Positions 25,807 to 34,088 of a DNA stretch of 64,000 nt are shown one piece after another (position 1 is the first letter of the stretch; the number at the start of each line of letters is the position of its first letter). The notes under the pieces are model-generated. The model searched no databases. It was not told the origin of the DNA and saw nothing but the letters and a program-made list of their open reading frames with translations. The stretch covers positions 453,610 through 517,609 of the forward strand of contig NZ_JAPNOZ010000012.1 in NCBI RefSeq assembly GCF_029955155.1. Reading direction: 5' to 3'. The position numbers and the translations under genes are program-made. The stretch is from Psychrobacillus sp. NEAU-3TGS (lineage in GTDB: Bacteria; Bacillota; Bacilli; Bacillales_A; Planococcaceae).

Positions 25807-26970
25807 ATGGACTTTTCGAATCGATTAAAAAATCTACCCCCACAATTTTTTGCTACACTCGTTCAAAAGGTAACAATCGCTGTAGCAGAAGGAAGAGATG
25901 TCATCAATCTCGGACAAGGAAATCCAGATCAACCAACACCTGAACATATTGTAAAAGCATTACAAGATGCGGCTGCTAATCCAGGATCTCATCGATATTC
26001 TCCTTTTAGAGGTACAAATGATTTAAAACAAGCTGCGGCTGACTTTTATAAACGTGAATACAATGTCGACATTGATCTGAATACAGAAGTAGCCATTATG
26101 TTCGGCACCAAAATAGGATTAGTGGAATTACCACTAGCAATAATGAATGAACAAGAGTTAATGCTTCTTCCAGACCCAGGATATCCAGATTATTTATCAG
26201 GTGCGGGACTTGCAAATGTTCGTTTTGATACGATGCCCTTACTAGAGGAAAATGATTATTTGCCAGATTACAGCAAATTAACAGAAGAACAAAAACAAGA
26301 GGCTAAACTGATGTATTTAAACTACCCGAATAACCCAACAGGTGCTATAGCAACTAAAGAATTTTTTGAAGAGACTGTGAAACTGGCAAAAGAGTCGGAT
26401 ATTGCGATCGTTCATGATTTCGCATATGGTGCCGTAGGATTCGACGGGCAAAAACCTTTAAGCTTTATGCAAGTAGAGGGCGCAAAAGAAGTCGGATTGG
26501 AAATGTACACACTATCCAAAACATACAATATGGCTGGTTGGCGAGTTGGATTTGCAGTAGGAAACGCTAAAATGATTGAAGCGATCAATATCATTCAAGA
26601 TCATTTATTCGTTAGCCTCTTCCCTGCTGTTCAATCTGCAGCTGCAGCAGCACTAAATGAGAGTCAACAATGTGTAGATGAGTTGGTTTCATTGTATGAA
26701 GGTAGAAGAAATGCATTAATCGAGGCATGTTCTAAAATGGGTTGGGATGTAAAAGCTCCGAAAGGATCTTTCTTTGCGTGGTTACCTGTTGCGAAAGGTT
26801 ATTCGAGCGAAGAGTTCGCAGATTTATTACTCGCTAAAGCAGATGTAGCGGTTGCCGCTGGTAATGGATTTGGCACATTTGGCGAAGGCTACGTACGTGT
26901 GGGCCTATTAGTTGATGAAGAAAGATTAGTAGAAGCTGTGGAACGAATTGCAAAACTAGAATTGTTTTAA
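25807..26970 (+). CDS. mtnE: PLP-dependent aminotransferase, MtnE-like
   Basis: Fold-type I class I/II aminotransferase, 387 aa. The Schiff-base lysine lies in LSKTYNMAGWRVGF (about residue 238), with NYPNNPTGA and the DINLGQGNPDQPTP-like N-terminus typical of the YkrV/MtnE branch. The ATG at 25807 (MDFSNR) is preferred to the one at 25801 because AGAGG is then 8 nt away. Likely role: final step of methionine salvage, transaminating 4-methylthio-2-oxobutyrate with glutamine. No other mtn genes are in the window. Confidence 0.82.
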   Translation: MDFSNRLKNLPPQFFATLVQKVTIAVAEGRDVINLGQGNPDQPTPEHIVKALQDAAANPGSHRYSPFRGTNDLKQAAADFYKREYNVDIDLNTEVAIMFGTKIGLVELPLAIMNEQELMLLPDPGYPDYLSGAGLANVRFDTMPLLEENDYLPDYSKLTEEQKQEAKLMYLNYPNNPTGAIATKEFFEETVKLAKESDIAIVHDFAYGAVGFDGQKPLSFMQVEGAKEVGLEMYTLSKTYNMAGWRVGFAVGNAKMIEAINIIQDHLFVSLFPAVQSAAAAALNESQQCVDELVSLYEGRRNALIEACSKMGWDVKAPKGSFFAWLPVAKGYSSEEFADLLLAKADVAVAAGNGFGTFGEGYVRVGLLVDEERLVEAVERIAKLELF

Positions 26971-26977
26971 AAAATGA

Positions 26978-27012
26978 GGCTGTCTCGAAGGTATTACTTT
27001 TGAGACAGTCTT
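26978..27012 (+). terminator. Terminator of mtnE
   Basis: GGCTGTCTC and GAGACAGTC arms form a stem shortly after the stop codon, followed by TTCTTATTT. Confidence 0.7.
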
Positions 27013-27065
27013 CTTATTTGTTTTAGTGAGGAGTTTGGCTCGTTCTCGGATCTTAATTTATAAAT

Positions 27066-27275
27066 GCGCAACATTATAACTATTACGCGCAACGTTGAAG
27101 TACGTATGCGCAACGTTTCTCCAAAATGAGTCACTGTCATCGGCGTCTCACTCCAAGTAAACTTGCTGTTCTGAGAATTAGTTGTTTTCATAGGCACTTT
27201 GGTTGCTCTTCATCTGATTTGGTTGCTTTTAGACTTGAACTGGTTGCTTTCAGTGATTGGTTCGTTGCCCTTTGC
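27066..27275. repeat. 21-bp phased GTTGC-type array, locus 1
   Basis: GCGCAAC occurs at 27066, 27087 and 27108 (steps of 21). After a spacer, the reverse-complement-like core GTTGC occurs at 27202, 27222, 27243 and 27264, with GTTGT at 27181 (steps of 21, 20, 21, 21). A second locus at 39404-39644 shares the cores, the flank CCAAGTAAACTT and the end GGTTGCCCTTTGCCA-like word. No credible gene lies here. Confidence 0.75.
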
Positions 27276-27335
27276 CAGTTATTGGATTAAAGTCAGTATA
27301 AAACTAATTTTTAGCTGCGCTTCACTCAAAATAAA

Positions 27336-27370
27336 AAGAGTGACTCCAAAAACTCATCTTGGTGTCACCC
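27336..27370 (-). terminator. Terminator of the PPC-domain gene
   Basis: GGTGACACCAA and TTGGAGTCACTC arms form a stem followed by T5 on the minus strand. Confidence 0.8.
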
Positions 27371-27377
27371 CATTTGC

Positions 27378-27884
27378 TCACTTCTCTATTCTTTTTGGTT
27401 CCGTCGCATCTTTCTCTATCGGATAAAATTGATTGGCCCCTGTTTCTGAATCAAATTTACGTTGAAATTCCATCCCCGTAACTTCTGCTAGAACGAGATC
27501 CACTGTTATAACTGGATTTACCCCCTTGATAAAATGACCTCCAAAAATATTTCCTTTTTGATCACACATTGTCCCGTGAAAATGAGTCTCGTATTCTCCT
27601 TCTCTCTTACAAATAACTCCCGTACCTTGTAAAAACTCGATTGGTCCTTCCTTAACTACAAGGTCATTATATCCAACGCCAATTATCGAGGCATCATTCG
27701 GAACTAAATACACAAACCCACTTTTTTGAAAGCTACCAAAACAGCTGATAATCGTTGCATATTCTATCTTATTTTCTGCACATAATTGTTCGATTCCTTC
27801 TAGCAGATCTGTTCCGTATACTAATCTCGCACCAATTGTTTTGCCGAGTTGGCCAGTCGCATAATTTACTCTTACTGCTGACAT
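27378..27884 (-). CDS. PPC/DUF296 domain protein
   Basis: Single-domain protein, 168 aa, of the plant and prokaryote conserved (PPC, DUF296) fold. The signature is the HFHGTMCDQKGNIFGGHFI segment (histidines probably binding metal) and the late VDLVLAEVTGMEFQRKFD strand. Stand-alone bacterial members are often annotated as DNA-binding by homology to plant AT-hook proteins, but no AT-hook is present here and function is unknown. It is monocistronic and divergent from the methionine operon. Confidence 0.75.
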   Translation of the reverse strand: MSAVRVNYATGQLGKTIGARLVYGTDLLEGIEQLCAENKIEYATIISCFGSFQKSGFVYLVPNDASIIGVGYNDLVVKEGPIEFLQGTGVICKREGEYETHFHGTMCDQKGNIFGGHFIKGVNPVITVDLVLAEVTGMEFQRKFDSETGANQFYPIEKDATEPKRIEK

Positions 27885-27965
27885 TTTTTCATCATCCTTG
27901 TATATTTATTTATTGATAATTACTTTAAACTATTTGGACTGAATATTTCAATTAGAAAAAATAAG

Positions 27966-27994
27966 TTGACTTTAATAAATTGATGTAGTAAATT
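27966..27994 (+). promoter_or_regulatory. Putative promoter of the SAM-riboswitch operon
   Basis: TTGACT (27966) and TAAATT (27989) are separated by 17 bp and lie about 40 bp before the riboswitch, which places transcription start near 28000. Confidence 0.55.
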
Positions 27995-28032
27995 AATTCT
28001 CATGGAACTGATGAAAAATTTAATAGCTTACA

Positions 28033-28148
28033 TCTCTTATCAAGAGTAGCTGAGGGACTGGCCCGATGAAGCTCGGCAACCATCTACATAATAGTTATGT
28101 AGAAAGGTGCTAAATCCTGCAAAACGTATTGTTTTGGAAGATAAGAGA
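28033..28148 (+). ncRNA. SAM-I (S-box) riboswitch
   Basis: The P1 helix is formed by CTCTTAT (28034-28040) and ATAAGAG (28141-28147). Between them are the class hallmarks AGAGTAGCTGAGGGACTGGC, GATGAAGCTCGGCAACC and a P3-like hairpin ACATAATAGTTATGT, then GGTGCTAAATCC. The 3' strand of P1 continues into AGAGAGG, which can instead pair with the terminator arm CCTCTCTT, the usual antitermination switch. SAM binding would stop transcription of the genes below. Confidence 0.95.
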
Positions 28149-28169
28149 GGACAAATTGTATTTTTATGT

Positions 28170-28205
28170 GCCTCTCTTTCTTTTGAAAGAGAGGCTTTTA
28201 TATTT
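28170..28205 (+). terminator. Riboswitch-controlled terminator
   Basis: GCCTCTCTTTC and GAAAGAGAGGC form a stem around TTTT, followed by TTTTATATTT. It lies 22 nt after the SAM-I aptamer and 38 nt before metQ. Confidence 0.9.
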
Positions 28206-28242
28206 ATTCAACATTCCTAATAATAATTAGGAGGAAGCAACA

Positions 28243-29064
28243 ATGAAGAAATTAGGTTTACTTTTATCAAGCGTACTATTAACTGGAGCACTTGCTGCGT
28301 GTGGCGATGATTCTAGTAGTGGAGATAAAGCGTTAGACGAAAAAAAATTAGTTATTGGTGTAACTGCTGGACCGCATGAACAGATCGTAGAAAAAGCAAA
28401 AGAAGTAGCTGCTAAAGATGGATTAGAAGTGGATATTAAAGTTTTTTCTGACTACATATTACCAAACACAGCTTTATCTCAAGGTGACTTAGATGCTAAC
28501 AGTTACCAACACGAACCTTTCTTAAACACGTTTAACGAAGACCATGGCACGGACTTAGTACCGGTTGGAAAAACGATACTAAACCCAATGGGCGTGTATT
28601 CGGATAAATATAAGTCAATTGATGAACTTCCAGATGGTGCAACTTTCGGATTACCAAATGACCCAACAAATGGCGCTCGTGCGTTATATATTTTAGAAGA
28701 AAATGGACTTATCAAAATTAAAGAAGACAAACGAGAAACTGCCTCTATTTATGACCTAGAGGAAAATCCAAAAAACTTAAAATTTATTGAGCTAGAAGCT
28801 GCTCAAATTCCAAAGCAGTTAAGTGAAGTAGACGCTGCTGCAATCAATACAAATTTTGCACTAGATGCTGGGATCAATCCAAAAGAAGATTCTATTTTAC
28901 TAGAGTCATCTAACTCTCCATATGTGAACTATGTGGTTGTCCGTGCGGAGAATAAAGATGATCCTACGATTCAAAAATTTGTAAAAGCTTATCAATCAGA
29001 AGAAGTAAAACAATTCATCGAAGAAGAATTTCAAGGATCTGTATTACCTAGCTGGGATGAGTAA
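28243..29064 (+). CDS. metQ: Methionine-binding lipoprotein MetQ
   Basis: Membrane-anchored receptor of a methionine ABC importer, 273 aa. The signal peptide ends in the lipobox LAAC (Cys20). The NlpA/MetQ family marks are GVTAGPHEQIVEKAKEVA, QGDLDANSYQHEPFL and the DPTNGARAL loop. AGGAGG precedes the ATG. It is first gene below the SAM riboswitch and is followed by a hairpin (29075-29098) before metN, so it is probably made in excess of the ATPase and permease. Confidence 0.93.
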   Translation: MKKLGLLLSSVLLTGALAACGDDSSSGDKALDEKKLVIGVTAGPHEQIVEKAKEVAAKDGLEVDIKVFSDYILPNTALSQGDLDANSYQHEPFLNTFNEDHGTDLVPVGKTILNPMGVYSDKYKSIDELPDGATFGLPNDPTNGARALYILEENGLIKIKEDKRETASIYDLEENPKNLKFIELEAAQIPKQLSEVDAAAINTNFALDAGINPKEDSILLESSNSPYVNYVVVRAENKDDPTIQKFVKAYQSEEVKQFIEEEFQGSVLPSWDE

Positions 29065-29074
29065 AGAATTTGAG

Positions 29075-29098
29075 AACGTTACCGACTTCGGTAACGTT
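29075..29098 (+). terminator. Intercistronic hairpin between metQ and metN
   Basis: AACGTTACCG and CGGTAACGTT form a 10-bp stem with loop ACTT, followed by a short broken T run (TTCTTT). Probably a partial terminator or 3'-end protector for metQ mRNA. Confidence 0.55.
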
Positions 29099-29121
29099 TT
29101 CTTTAGAAAGGAAGACATCTA

Positions 29122-30141
29122 ATGATCGTTTTAGAAAATATTTCAAAAGAATTCAATAGTAAAAACGGCAAAGTAAAGGCAGTAAACAATGTTAACATCC
29201 ATGTAAAAAAAGGAGAAATTCATGGAGTTATTGGATATAGTGGTGCTGGTAAAAGTACACTTATTCGCTGTGTAAATTTACTTGAAAGACCAACAGAAGG
29301 CAAGGTTTATATTAATGGAGTAGAAACCACTTTCCTCCCCCTTCCCAAATTACGTGAAGCTCGCAATAAAATAGGAATGATCTTCCAAGGATTTAACCTA
29401 CTAAAAACAGCTACTGTTTATGATAATATTGCGATTCCTCTTAAACTTCTTGGTTATAACAAAGCAGAAGTTCAAAATAGAGCAGAAAAATATCTAGAGA
29501 TTGTTGGATTAACAGATAAACATAAAAATTATCCAAATCAGTTGTCTGGTGGTCAAAAGCAACGTGTTGCTATTGCAAGAGCCCTTGCACAAGAACCAGA
29601 AATTCTGTTAAGTGATGAAGCAACTAGCGCACTTGACCCAGAAACAACCGATTCTATTTTAGATCTACTTTTAAAAATAAATAAAGATCTAGGAATAACT
29701 ATTTTGCTCATCACCCACGAGATGAATGTTATCCAAAAAATTTGTGATCATGTATATGTCATGGAAAACGGGCATGTTGTAGAACAAAATAATGCGATTC
29801 AATTATTTACAAAGCCTACACATTCTACAACTAAAAAGTTTTTAAGTACGATTAGTCAGCGCAATCTGTCCCCTGCTTTAATCTCACAATTACATGTAAC
29901 AGGAGCGGTTACTCGGTTAACATTCGTAGGTGAAAGCACTGGGCAGCCATTACTTGCAGAAGTAAGTCAAAGATTTAATGTTAAACCAAATATACTAACT
30001 GCCAATATTATCGAATTGAAAAATGGCATTGTTGGAAACATTGTTATTCATTTAATAGGAGAAAACGACCAAGTAAACGCTGCATTACAGTTTTTAGAAG
30101 AAAGTGGCGTAGGTGTTGAGAACTTGGAGGGACAATCATGA
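29122..30141 (+). CDS. metN: Methionine ABC transporter ATPase MetN
   Basis: ATPase of 339 aa. Walker A GYSGAGKST is near residues 38-46, followed by LSGGQKQ and Walker B ILLSDEATSALDP. The C-terminal 75 residues form the NIL-type regulatory domain that binds methionine and inhibits transport in MetN. It overlaps metI by 4 bp (ATGA). Confidence 0.94.
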   Translation: MIVLENISKEFNSKNGKVKAVNNVNIHVKKGEIHGVIGYSGAGKSTLIRCVNLLERPTEGKVYINGVETTFLPLPKLREARNKIGMIFQGFNLLKTATVYDNIAIPLKLLGYNKAEVQNRAEKYLEIVGLTDKHKNYPNQLSGGQKQRVAIARALAQEPEILLSDEATSALDPETTDSILDLLLKINKDLGITILLITHEMNVIQKICDHVYVMENGHVVEQNNAIQLFTKPTHSTTKKFLSTISQRNLSPALISQLHVTGAVTRLTFVGESTGQPLLAEVSQRFNVKPNILTANIIELKNGIVGNIVIHLIGENDQVNAALQFLEESGVGVENLEGQS

Positions 30142-30809
30142 GCAGACTAGATACATTTATCAACCAATGGCTACCGATCATCGGAAAATCGGTTGTGGAA
30201 ACATTTCAAATGGTTGGAATTTCTTTGTTTTTCTCCGTGCTTATCGGAATACCGCTAGGAATTTTAATCGTATTAACTAGACCAGGTCAAGCATTGGCAA
30301 ATAAGTTTTTATACCAAACAAGCAACTTATTGATCAATATACTTCGTTCTATTCCATTTATCATTTTACTATTTTTTATTCTACCATTTACAAAATTTAT
30401 CGTTGGTACGACTATTGGGGTAAAAGGCGTAATCGTCCCTCTCGTTATTTATACAGCACCGTATATAGCACGTTTGATGGAGTCTGCGCTACTCGAAGTG
30501 GAAAATGGTGTAATTGAAGCTTATACAGCGATGGGTATTAAAACTAGATCGATAATATGGCATGTATTATTACGCGAAGCACGCCCTTCTATTATTTTAG
30601 GTTTAACCATTTCTACTGTTAGTTTAATAGGAGCAACCGCAATGGCTGGTATGGTCGGTGCTGGAGGTCTTGGGGATTTAGCTTATCGTTTCGGACATTT
30701 GCGTTATGAAGTCGATGTTATGTATGCAACTGTCTTCATATTAATCATTCTTGTTCAAAGCATTCAATCTATTGGGAATAGACTTGCTGCAAAACTGAAA
30801 AAAGATTAG
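30138..30809 (+). CDS. metI: Methionine ABC transporter permease MetI
   Basis: Membrane permease, 223 aa, about five helices. The EAYTAMGIKTRSIIWHVLLREA segment is the cytoplasmic EAA loop that contacts MetN. Translation is coupled to metN by a 4-bp overlap. Only 14 bp separate its stop from the next gene, with no terminator, so transcription probably continues into the three metabolic genes below. Confidence 0.93.
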   Translation: MSRLDTFINQWLPIIGKSVVETFQMVGISLFFSVLIGIPLGILIVLTRPGQALANKFLYQTSNLLINILRSIPFIILLFFILPFTKFIVGTTIGVKGVIVPLVIYTAPYIARLMESALLEVENGVIEAYTAMGIKTRSIIWHVLLREARPSIILGLTISTVSLIGATAMAGMVGAGGLGDLAYRFGHLRYEVDVMYATVFILIILVQSIQSIGNRLAAKLKKD

Positions 30810-30823
30810 TTGGAGGTTCTTAC

Positions 30824-31600
30824 ATGTCGAACAATTTATATGTAGAAAAGAATGGCGCTATTGCTACTCTAATTTTTAATCGTGCAGAGAAGAAAAATTC
30901 ATTTTCCCTTGCTATGTTTAAACAGTTAGGAACAATATTAGAGGAATTGCAAATGGATTCCCAAGTTAAAGTACTGATCTTAAAAGGTGTTGACGAAACA
31001 GCTTTCTCAGCAGGTGCAGACATTTCGGAGTTTCTAGAAAATCGCTTTTCTGCCGTGAGGGCAAAAGATTATAATGATGCAACGCTCGAATCGATTGAAA
31101 AACTGTATCGTTTTACAAAGCCTACGATTGCCCTTATTAAAACTTTGGCAATCGGTGGCGGCTTAGAGCTTGCTAACTCCTGTGATTTTAGATTTGCAAC
31201 AGCTGGCAGTAAGCTTGGCATTACGGCCGCTAACATCGGCATTATTTATAATTTGACGAGCACCAAACGTTTGGTGAACTTAGTTGGGCCCTCTAAAGCA
31301 AAGGAATTATTATACACGGCTAAATTGATTGGTGCTGAAGAAGGAAAAGAAATTGGCTTAATCGATTATGTGTATGAAATGGATGAAATCGAAGAAAAGT
31401 GTTTAGAGTTTGCTGGACAAATTATTCGTAAATCCTCTGTTGCAAATAACGGCATTAAACAAGTTATCCAATCGATTATCGACGGTGAAAATGCAGAAAC
31501 AAAAGAAATTGAGCAACTTATTTTGGACTCATTTAGTTCAGAGGATTATAAAGAAGGCATTGCTGCGTTTTTAGAAAAAAGAAAACCTAATTTTTCATAA
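30824..31600 (+). CDS. Crotonase-fold (enoyl-CoA hydratase/isomerase family) protein
   Basis: Soluble acyl-CoA enzyme, 258 aa. FSAGADISEF and GGGLELANSCD supply the two oxyanion-hole regions. The Glu equivalent to E144 of rat enoyl-CoA hydratase is present (E115), but the position equivalent to E164 is Ala135 (LGITAANIG), so simple hydratase chemistry is doubtful and isomerase, hydrolase or another crotonase activity is possible. TTGGAGG lies before the ATG. It is fourth in the SAM-riboswitch operon. Confidence 0.82.
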   Translation: MSNNLYVEKNGAIATLIFNRAEKKNSFSLAMFKQLGTILEELQMDSQVKVLILKGVDETAFSAGADISEFLENRFSAVRAKDYNDATLESIEKLYRFTKPTIALIKTLAIGGGLELANSCDFRFATAGSKLGITAANIGIIYNLTSTKRLVNLVGPSKAKELLYTAKLIGAEEGKEIGLIDYVYEMDEIEEKCLEFAGQIIRKSSVANNGIKQVIQSIIDGENAETKEIEQLILDSFSSEDYKEGIAAFLEKRKPNFS

Positions 31601-31612
31601 GGAGTGGTACGC

Positions 31613-32746
31613 ATGTCAAACTTAGATTTATTGCTAAAAAATATAAGTTCAAATGAAAAATATCCCATAAATTTTGCTGAATTGGAACAAGCGGCTAAAG
31701 AGAAATTAGAAGTCGGTCCTTTTGGTTATATACGCTCTTCAGCTGGCGGTGAAGAAACACTTCGAAAAAACACAGAATCATTCGCTAAATATTCCATTGT
31801 TCCTAGGTTTCTAAACGACGTTTCTTCCTTAAATACTGAGATTACACTGTTCGGTCAAATATACCCTCACCCTCTTTTCGTTGCTCCTGTTGGAATGAAC
31901 AAAATCGCACATGAAGACGGAGAAATAGCAGTAGCAAAAGCAGCGGCGAAGTATAACTTCCCTTATATTCAAAGCACAGTTTCTAGCTATTCAATAGAAG
32001 AAGTTGCTGCCGCTACAGAAGGAAGCACCAAGTGGTTTCAATTGTATTGGTCGAAAAACAAAGAAATTTCCTATAATATCGTGAAAAGAGCTGAAAAAGC
32101 TGGGTACAAAGCGATTGTCGTAACAGTTGATACTGTTATGCTCGGATGGCGTGAAGAAGACTTACGCAACCAATTCTCACCGCTTAAAAAAGGGATAGCA
32201 AAAGGGAATTTTATAACGGATCCTGTGTTTATGGCTTCCCTTCCGGATCAAACGGAGGATTCTATTATTAATGGCATCGTAGATTATCTATATCATCCAT
32301 CCTTAAATTGGGACGCTATTGCCGAACTGAAAGAACAAACTTCTTTACCGATACTGATTAAAGGCATTCTGCATCCAGAAGATGCAAAACTTGCAATTGA
32401 AAAAGGAATCGATGGCATTATCGTATCAAATCACGGCGGACGCCAGTTAGATGGTGTAGTCGCAAGCATTGATGCCCTTCCTGAAATAGTGGAAGCAGTC
32501 GATGGTAGAATTCCGGTGTTATTTGATAGTGGTATCCGACGTGGCGCGGATGCATTGAAAGCTCTTGCACTTGGCGCTACTGCTGTATGTATCGGTCGTC
32601 CTTTTGTGTGGGGATTAGCTGCTGGTGGTCAAGCAGGCGTTGAACGGGTATTAGAAAGCTTCCTGGAAGAAACTAAAGTCTCCATTTCTTTAAGTGGTGT
32701 AAGGCATGTAACTGATCTTCATAAGTTGAAAGTAGTTAAAAGCTGA
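31613..32746 (+). CDS. FMN-dependent 2-hydroxyacid oxidase (lactate oxidase family)
   Basis: Probable L-2-hydroxyacid oxidase, 377 aa, giving a 2-oxo acid and, if an oxidase, hydrogen peroxide. The TIM-barrel flavin motifs are clear: VAPVGMNK, FQLYWSKNKE, the active-site VSNHGGRQLDG, and LFDSGIRRGADALKALALGA for phosphate binding. GGAGTGG precedes the ATG at 31613, preferred over an upstream GTG. It starts 12 bp after the crotonase gene. Substrate unknown; the SAM-regulated context makes a sulfur 2-hydroxy acid worth testing. Confidence 0.85.
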   Translation: MSNLDLLLKNISSNEKYPINFAELEQAAKEKLEVGPFGYIRSSAGGEETLRKNTESFAKYSIVPRFLNDVSSLNTEITLFGQIYPHPLFVAPVGMNKIAHEDGEIAVAKAAAKYNFPYIQSTVSSYSIEEVAAATEGSTKWFQLYWSKNKEISYNIVKRAEKAGYKAIVVTVDTVMLGWREEDLRNQFSPLKKGIAKGNFITDPVFMASLPDQTEDSIINGIVDYLYHPSLNWDAIAELKEQTSLPILIKGILHPEDAKLAIEKGIDGIIVSNHGGRQLDGVVASIDALPEIVEAVDGRIPVLFDSGIRRGADALKALALGATAVCIGRPFVWGLAAGGQAGVERVLESFLEETKVSISLSGVRHVTDLHKLKVVKS

Positions 32747-32771
32747 GGTTTATTAAAGGTGGTAAGTTTAG

Positions 32772-33962
32772 ATGGAACAGGCATTGAAAGGTATGAAAGT
32801 GGTCGATTTATCTCAAGTATTAGCCGGCCCCTATTGCACGATGGTTCTTGGAGATATGGGTGCGGATGTTGTTAAAGTAGAGAAATTTCCACTTGGGGAT
32901 GACACTCGTACGATGGGCCCTTATATTAATGAAGAAAGTTATATGTATATGATGGTAAACCGCAACAAACGCGGGGTTTGTCTTAACTTAAAAACAGATG
33001 AAGGTTTACAAGTTTTATATAAGTTAATAGAAGAAGCTGATGTTTTTATAGAAAACTATCGTCCAGGCGTTACGAAAAAACTTGGCATCGATTATGATAC
33101 GCTGAAATCGATCAATCCAGGGCTGATCTATTGTTCCATTTCAGGTTATGGTCAAACAGGTCCATACAAGAATAAAGGCGGATTTGACATAATGGCACAA
33201 GGTTTGTCTGGTCTAATCGATATGACTGGTGAACGTACTGGAAAACCTGTTAAAGTTGGGATTGCCATTCATGACATCGCAGCTGCTCAAACAGCTATTC
33301 AATCCATTCTAGCGGCCTATATTCACTGTCTAAAAACTGGGAACGGACAATATATAGATGTATCGCTAGTCGATTCAGGTCTAGCTTGGACAGTGTGGGA
33401 AGCGGCTGCCTTTTTCGGTAAAGGCGAAGTCCCTCGTAGAAACGGTACAGCACATCGTGTATCTGCTCCTTATCAAGGTTATAAAACAAAAGATGGCTTC
33501 ATCCTTATTGGTGCAGCAAATCAAAAGCTATGGGAAAAATTTTGCATGTCTGTGATTAACAAACCGGAATGGATCGAGGATGAACGATTTTTAACGAATA
33601 GTATACGAGCTCACCATGTAGATGAATTAGAAATTGAATTAGAAAATGTGTTGAAAGATCATGATTCCTCCTACTGGTTAGATATGTTAGATAAAAATGG
33701 TATCCCTTCTGGACCAATTTACTCGTACGATCAAACACTTGCAGATGAGCATATTCTTTCAAGAGAAATGATTTTAGAATATGAGCATCCTGTTGCTGGT
33801 GCGATGAAGACACTCGGCTTCCCTGCTAAATTCTCAGAGACACCAGGTCAATTTAAAAGCCCCGCTCCCCTTCTTGGTCAGCATAATAAAGAAGTGCTAA
33901 CGGAGCTTGGTTATTCGGTTGAAGAAATTGATACTTTCCAAAAGAAGCATGTCCTTTCTTAG
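32772..33962 (+). CDS. Family III CoA-transferase (CaiB/BaiF/Frc type)
   Basis: Transfers CoA between carboxylic acids through an enzyme-bound aspartyl anhydride, 396 aa. The N-terminal KVVDLSQVLAGPYCTMVLGD and VKVEKFPLGDDTR are family marks, and the likely catalytic Asp is D139 in GGFDIMAQG. The central GNGQYIDVSLVDSGL region is typical. It is last in the SAM-riboswitch operon, 25 bp after the oxidase gene and before a strong terminator. CaiB, crotonase and oxidase together suggest activation and conversion of a small organic acid. Confidence 0.87.
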   Translation: MEQALKGMKVVDLSQVLAGPYCTMVLGDMGADVVKVEKFPLGDDTRTMGPYINEESYMYMMVNRNKRGVCLNLKTDEGLQVLYKLIEEADVFIENYRPGVTKKLGIDYDTLKSINPGLIYCSISGYGQTGPYKNKGGFDIMAQGLSGLIDMTGERTGKPVKVGIAIHDIAAAQTAIQSILAAYIHCLKTGNGQYIDVSLVDSGLAWTVWEAAAFFGKGEVPRRNGTAHRVSAPYQGYKTKDGFILIGAANQKLWEKFCMSVINKPEWIEDERFLTNSIRAHHVDELEIELENVLKDHDSSYWLDMLDKNGIPSGPIYSYDQTLADEHILSREMILEYEHPVAGAMKTLGFPAKFSETPGQFKSPAPLLGQHNKEVLTELGYSVEEIDTFQKKHVLS

Positions 33963-33980
33963 AAAATGTAACTAAACTGA

Positions 33981-34012
33981 ACGTTTACTCGAATAGAGTA
34001 GACGTTTTTTTT
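33981..34012 (+). terminator. Terminator of the SAM-riboswitch operon
   Basis: ACGTTTACTC and GAGTAGACGT form a stem followed by eight T. No other strong terminator is seen between metI and here. Confidence 0.85.
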
Positions 34013-34088
34013 AATGAGCAGAAGTTTTATAAAGGGACCATAAAGTGGTAAGATTAAATGGAGATGTCATTAAAAGAAGGTAATATAA

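Noticed and set aside
27199-27426. 75-codon frame rich in Leu and Trp
   Set aside because: It spans the 21-bp phased array and a terminator, then runs into the antisense of the PPC gene; the apparent repeats come from the array.
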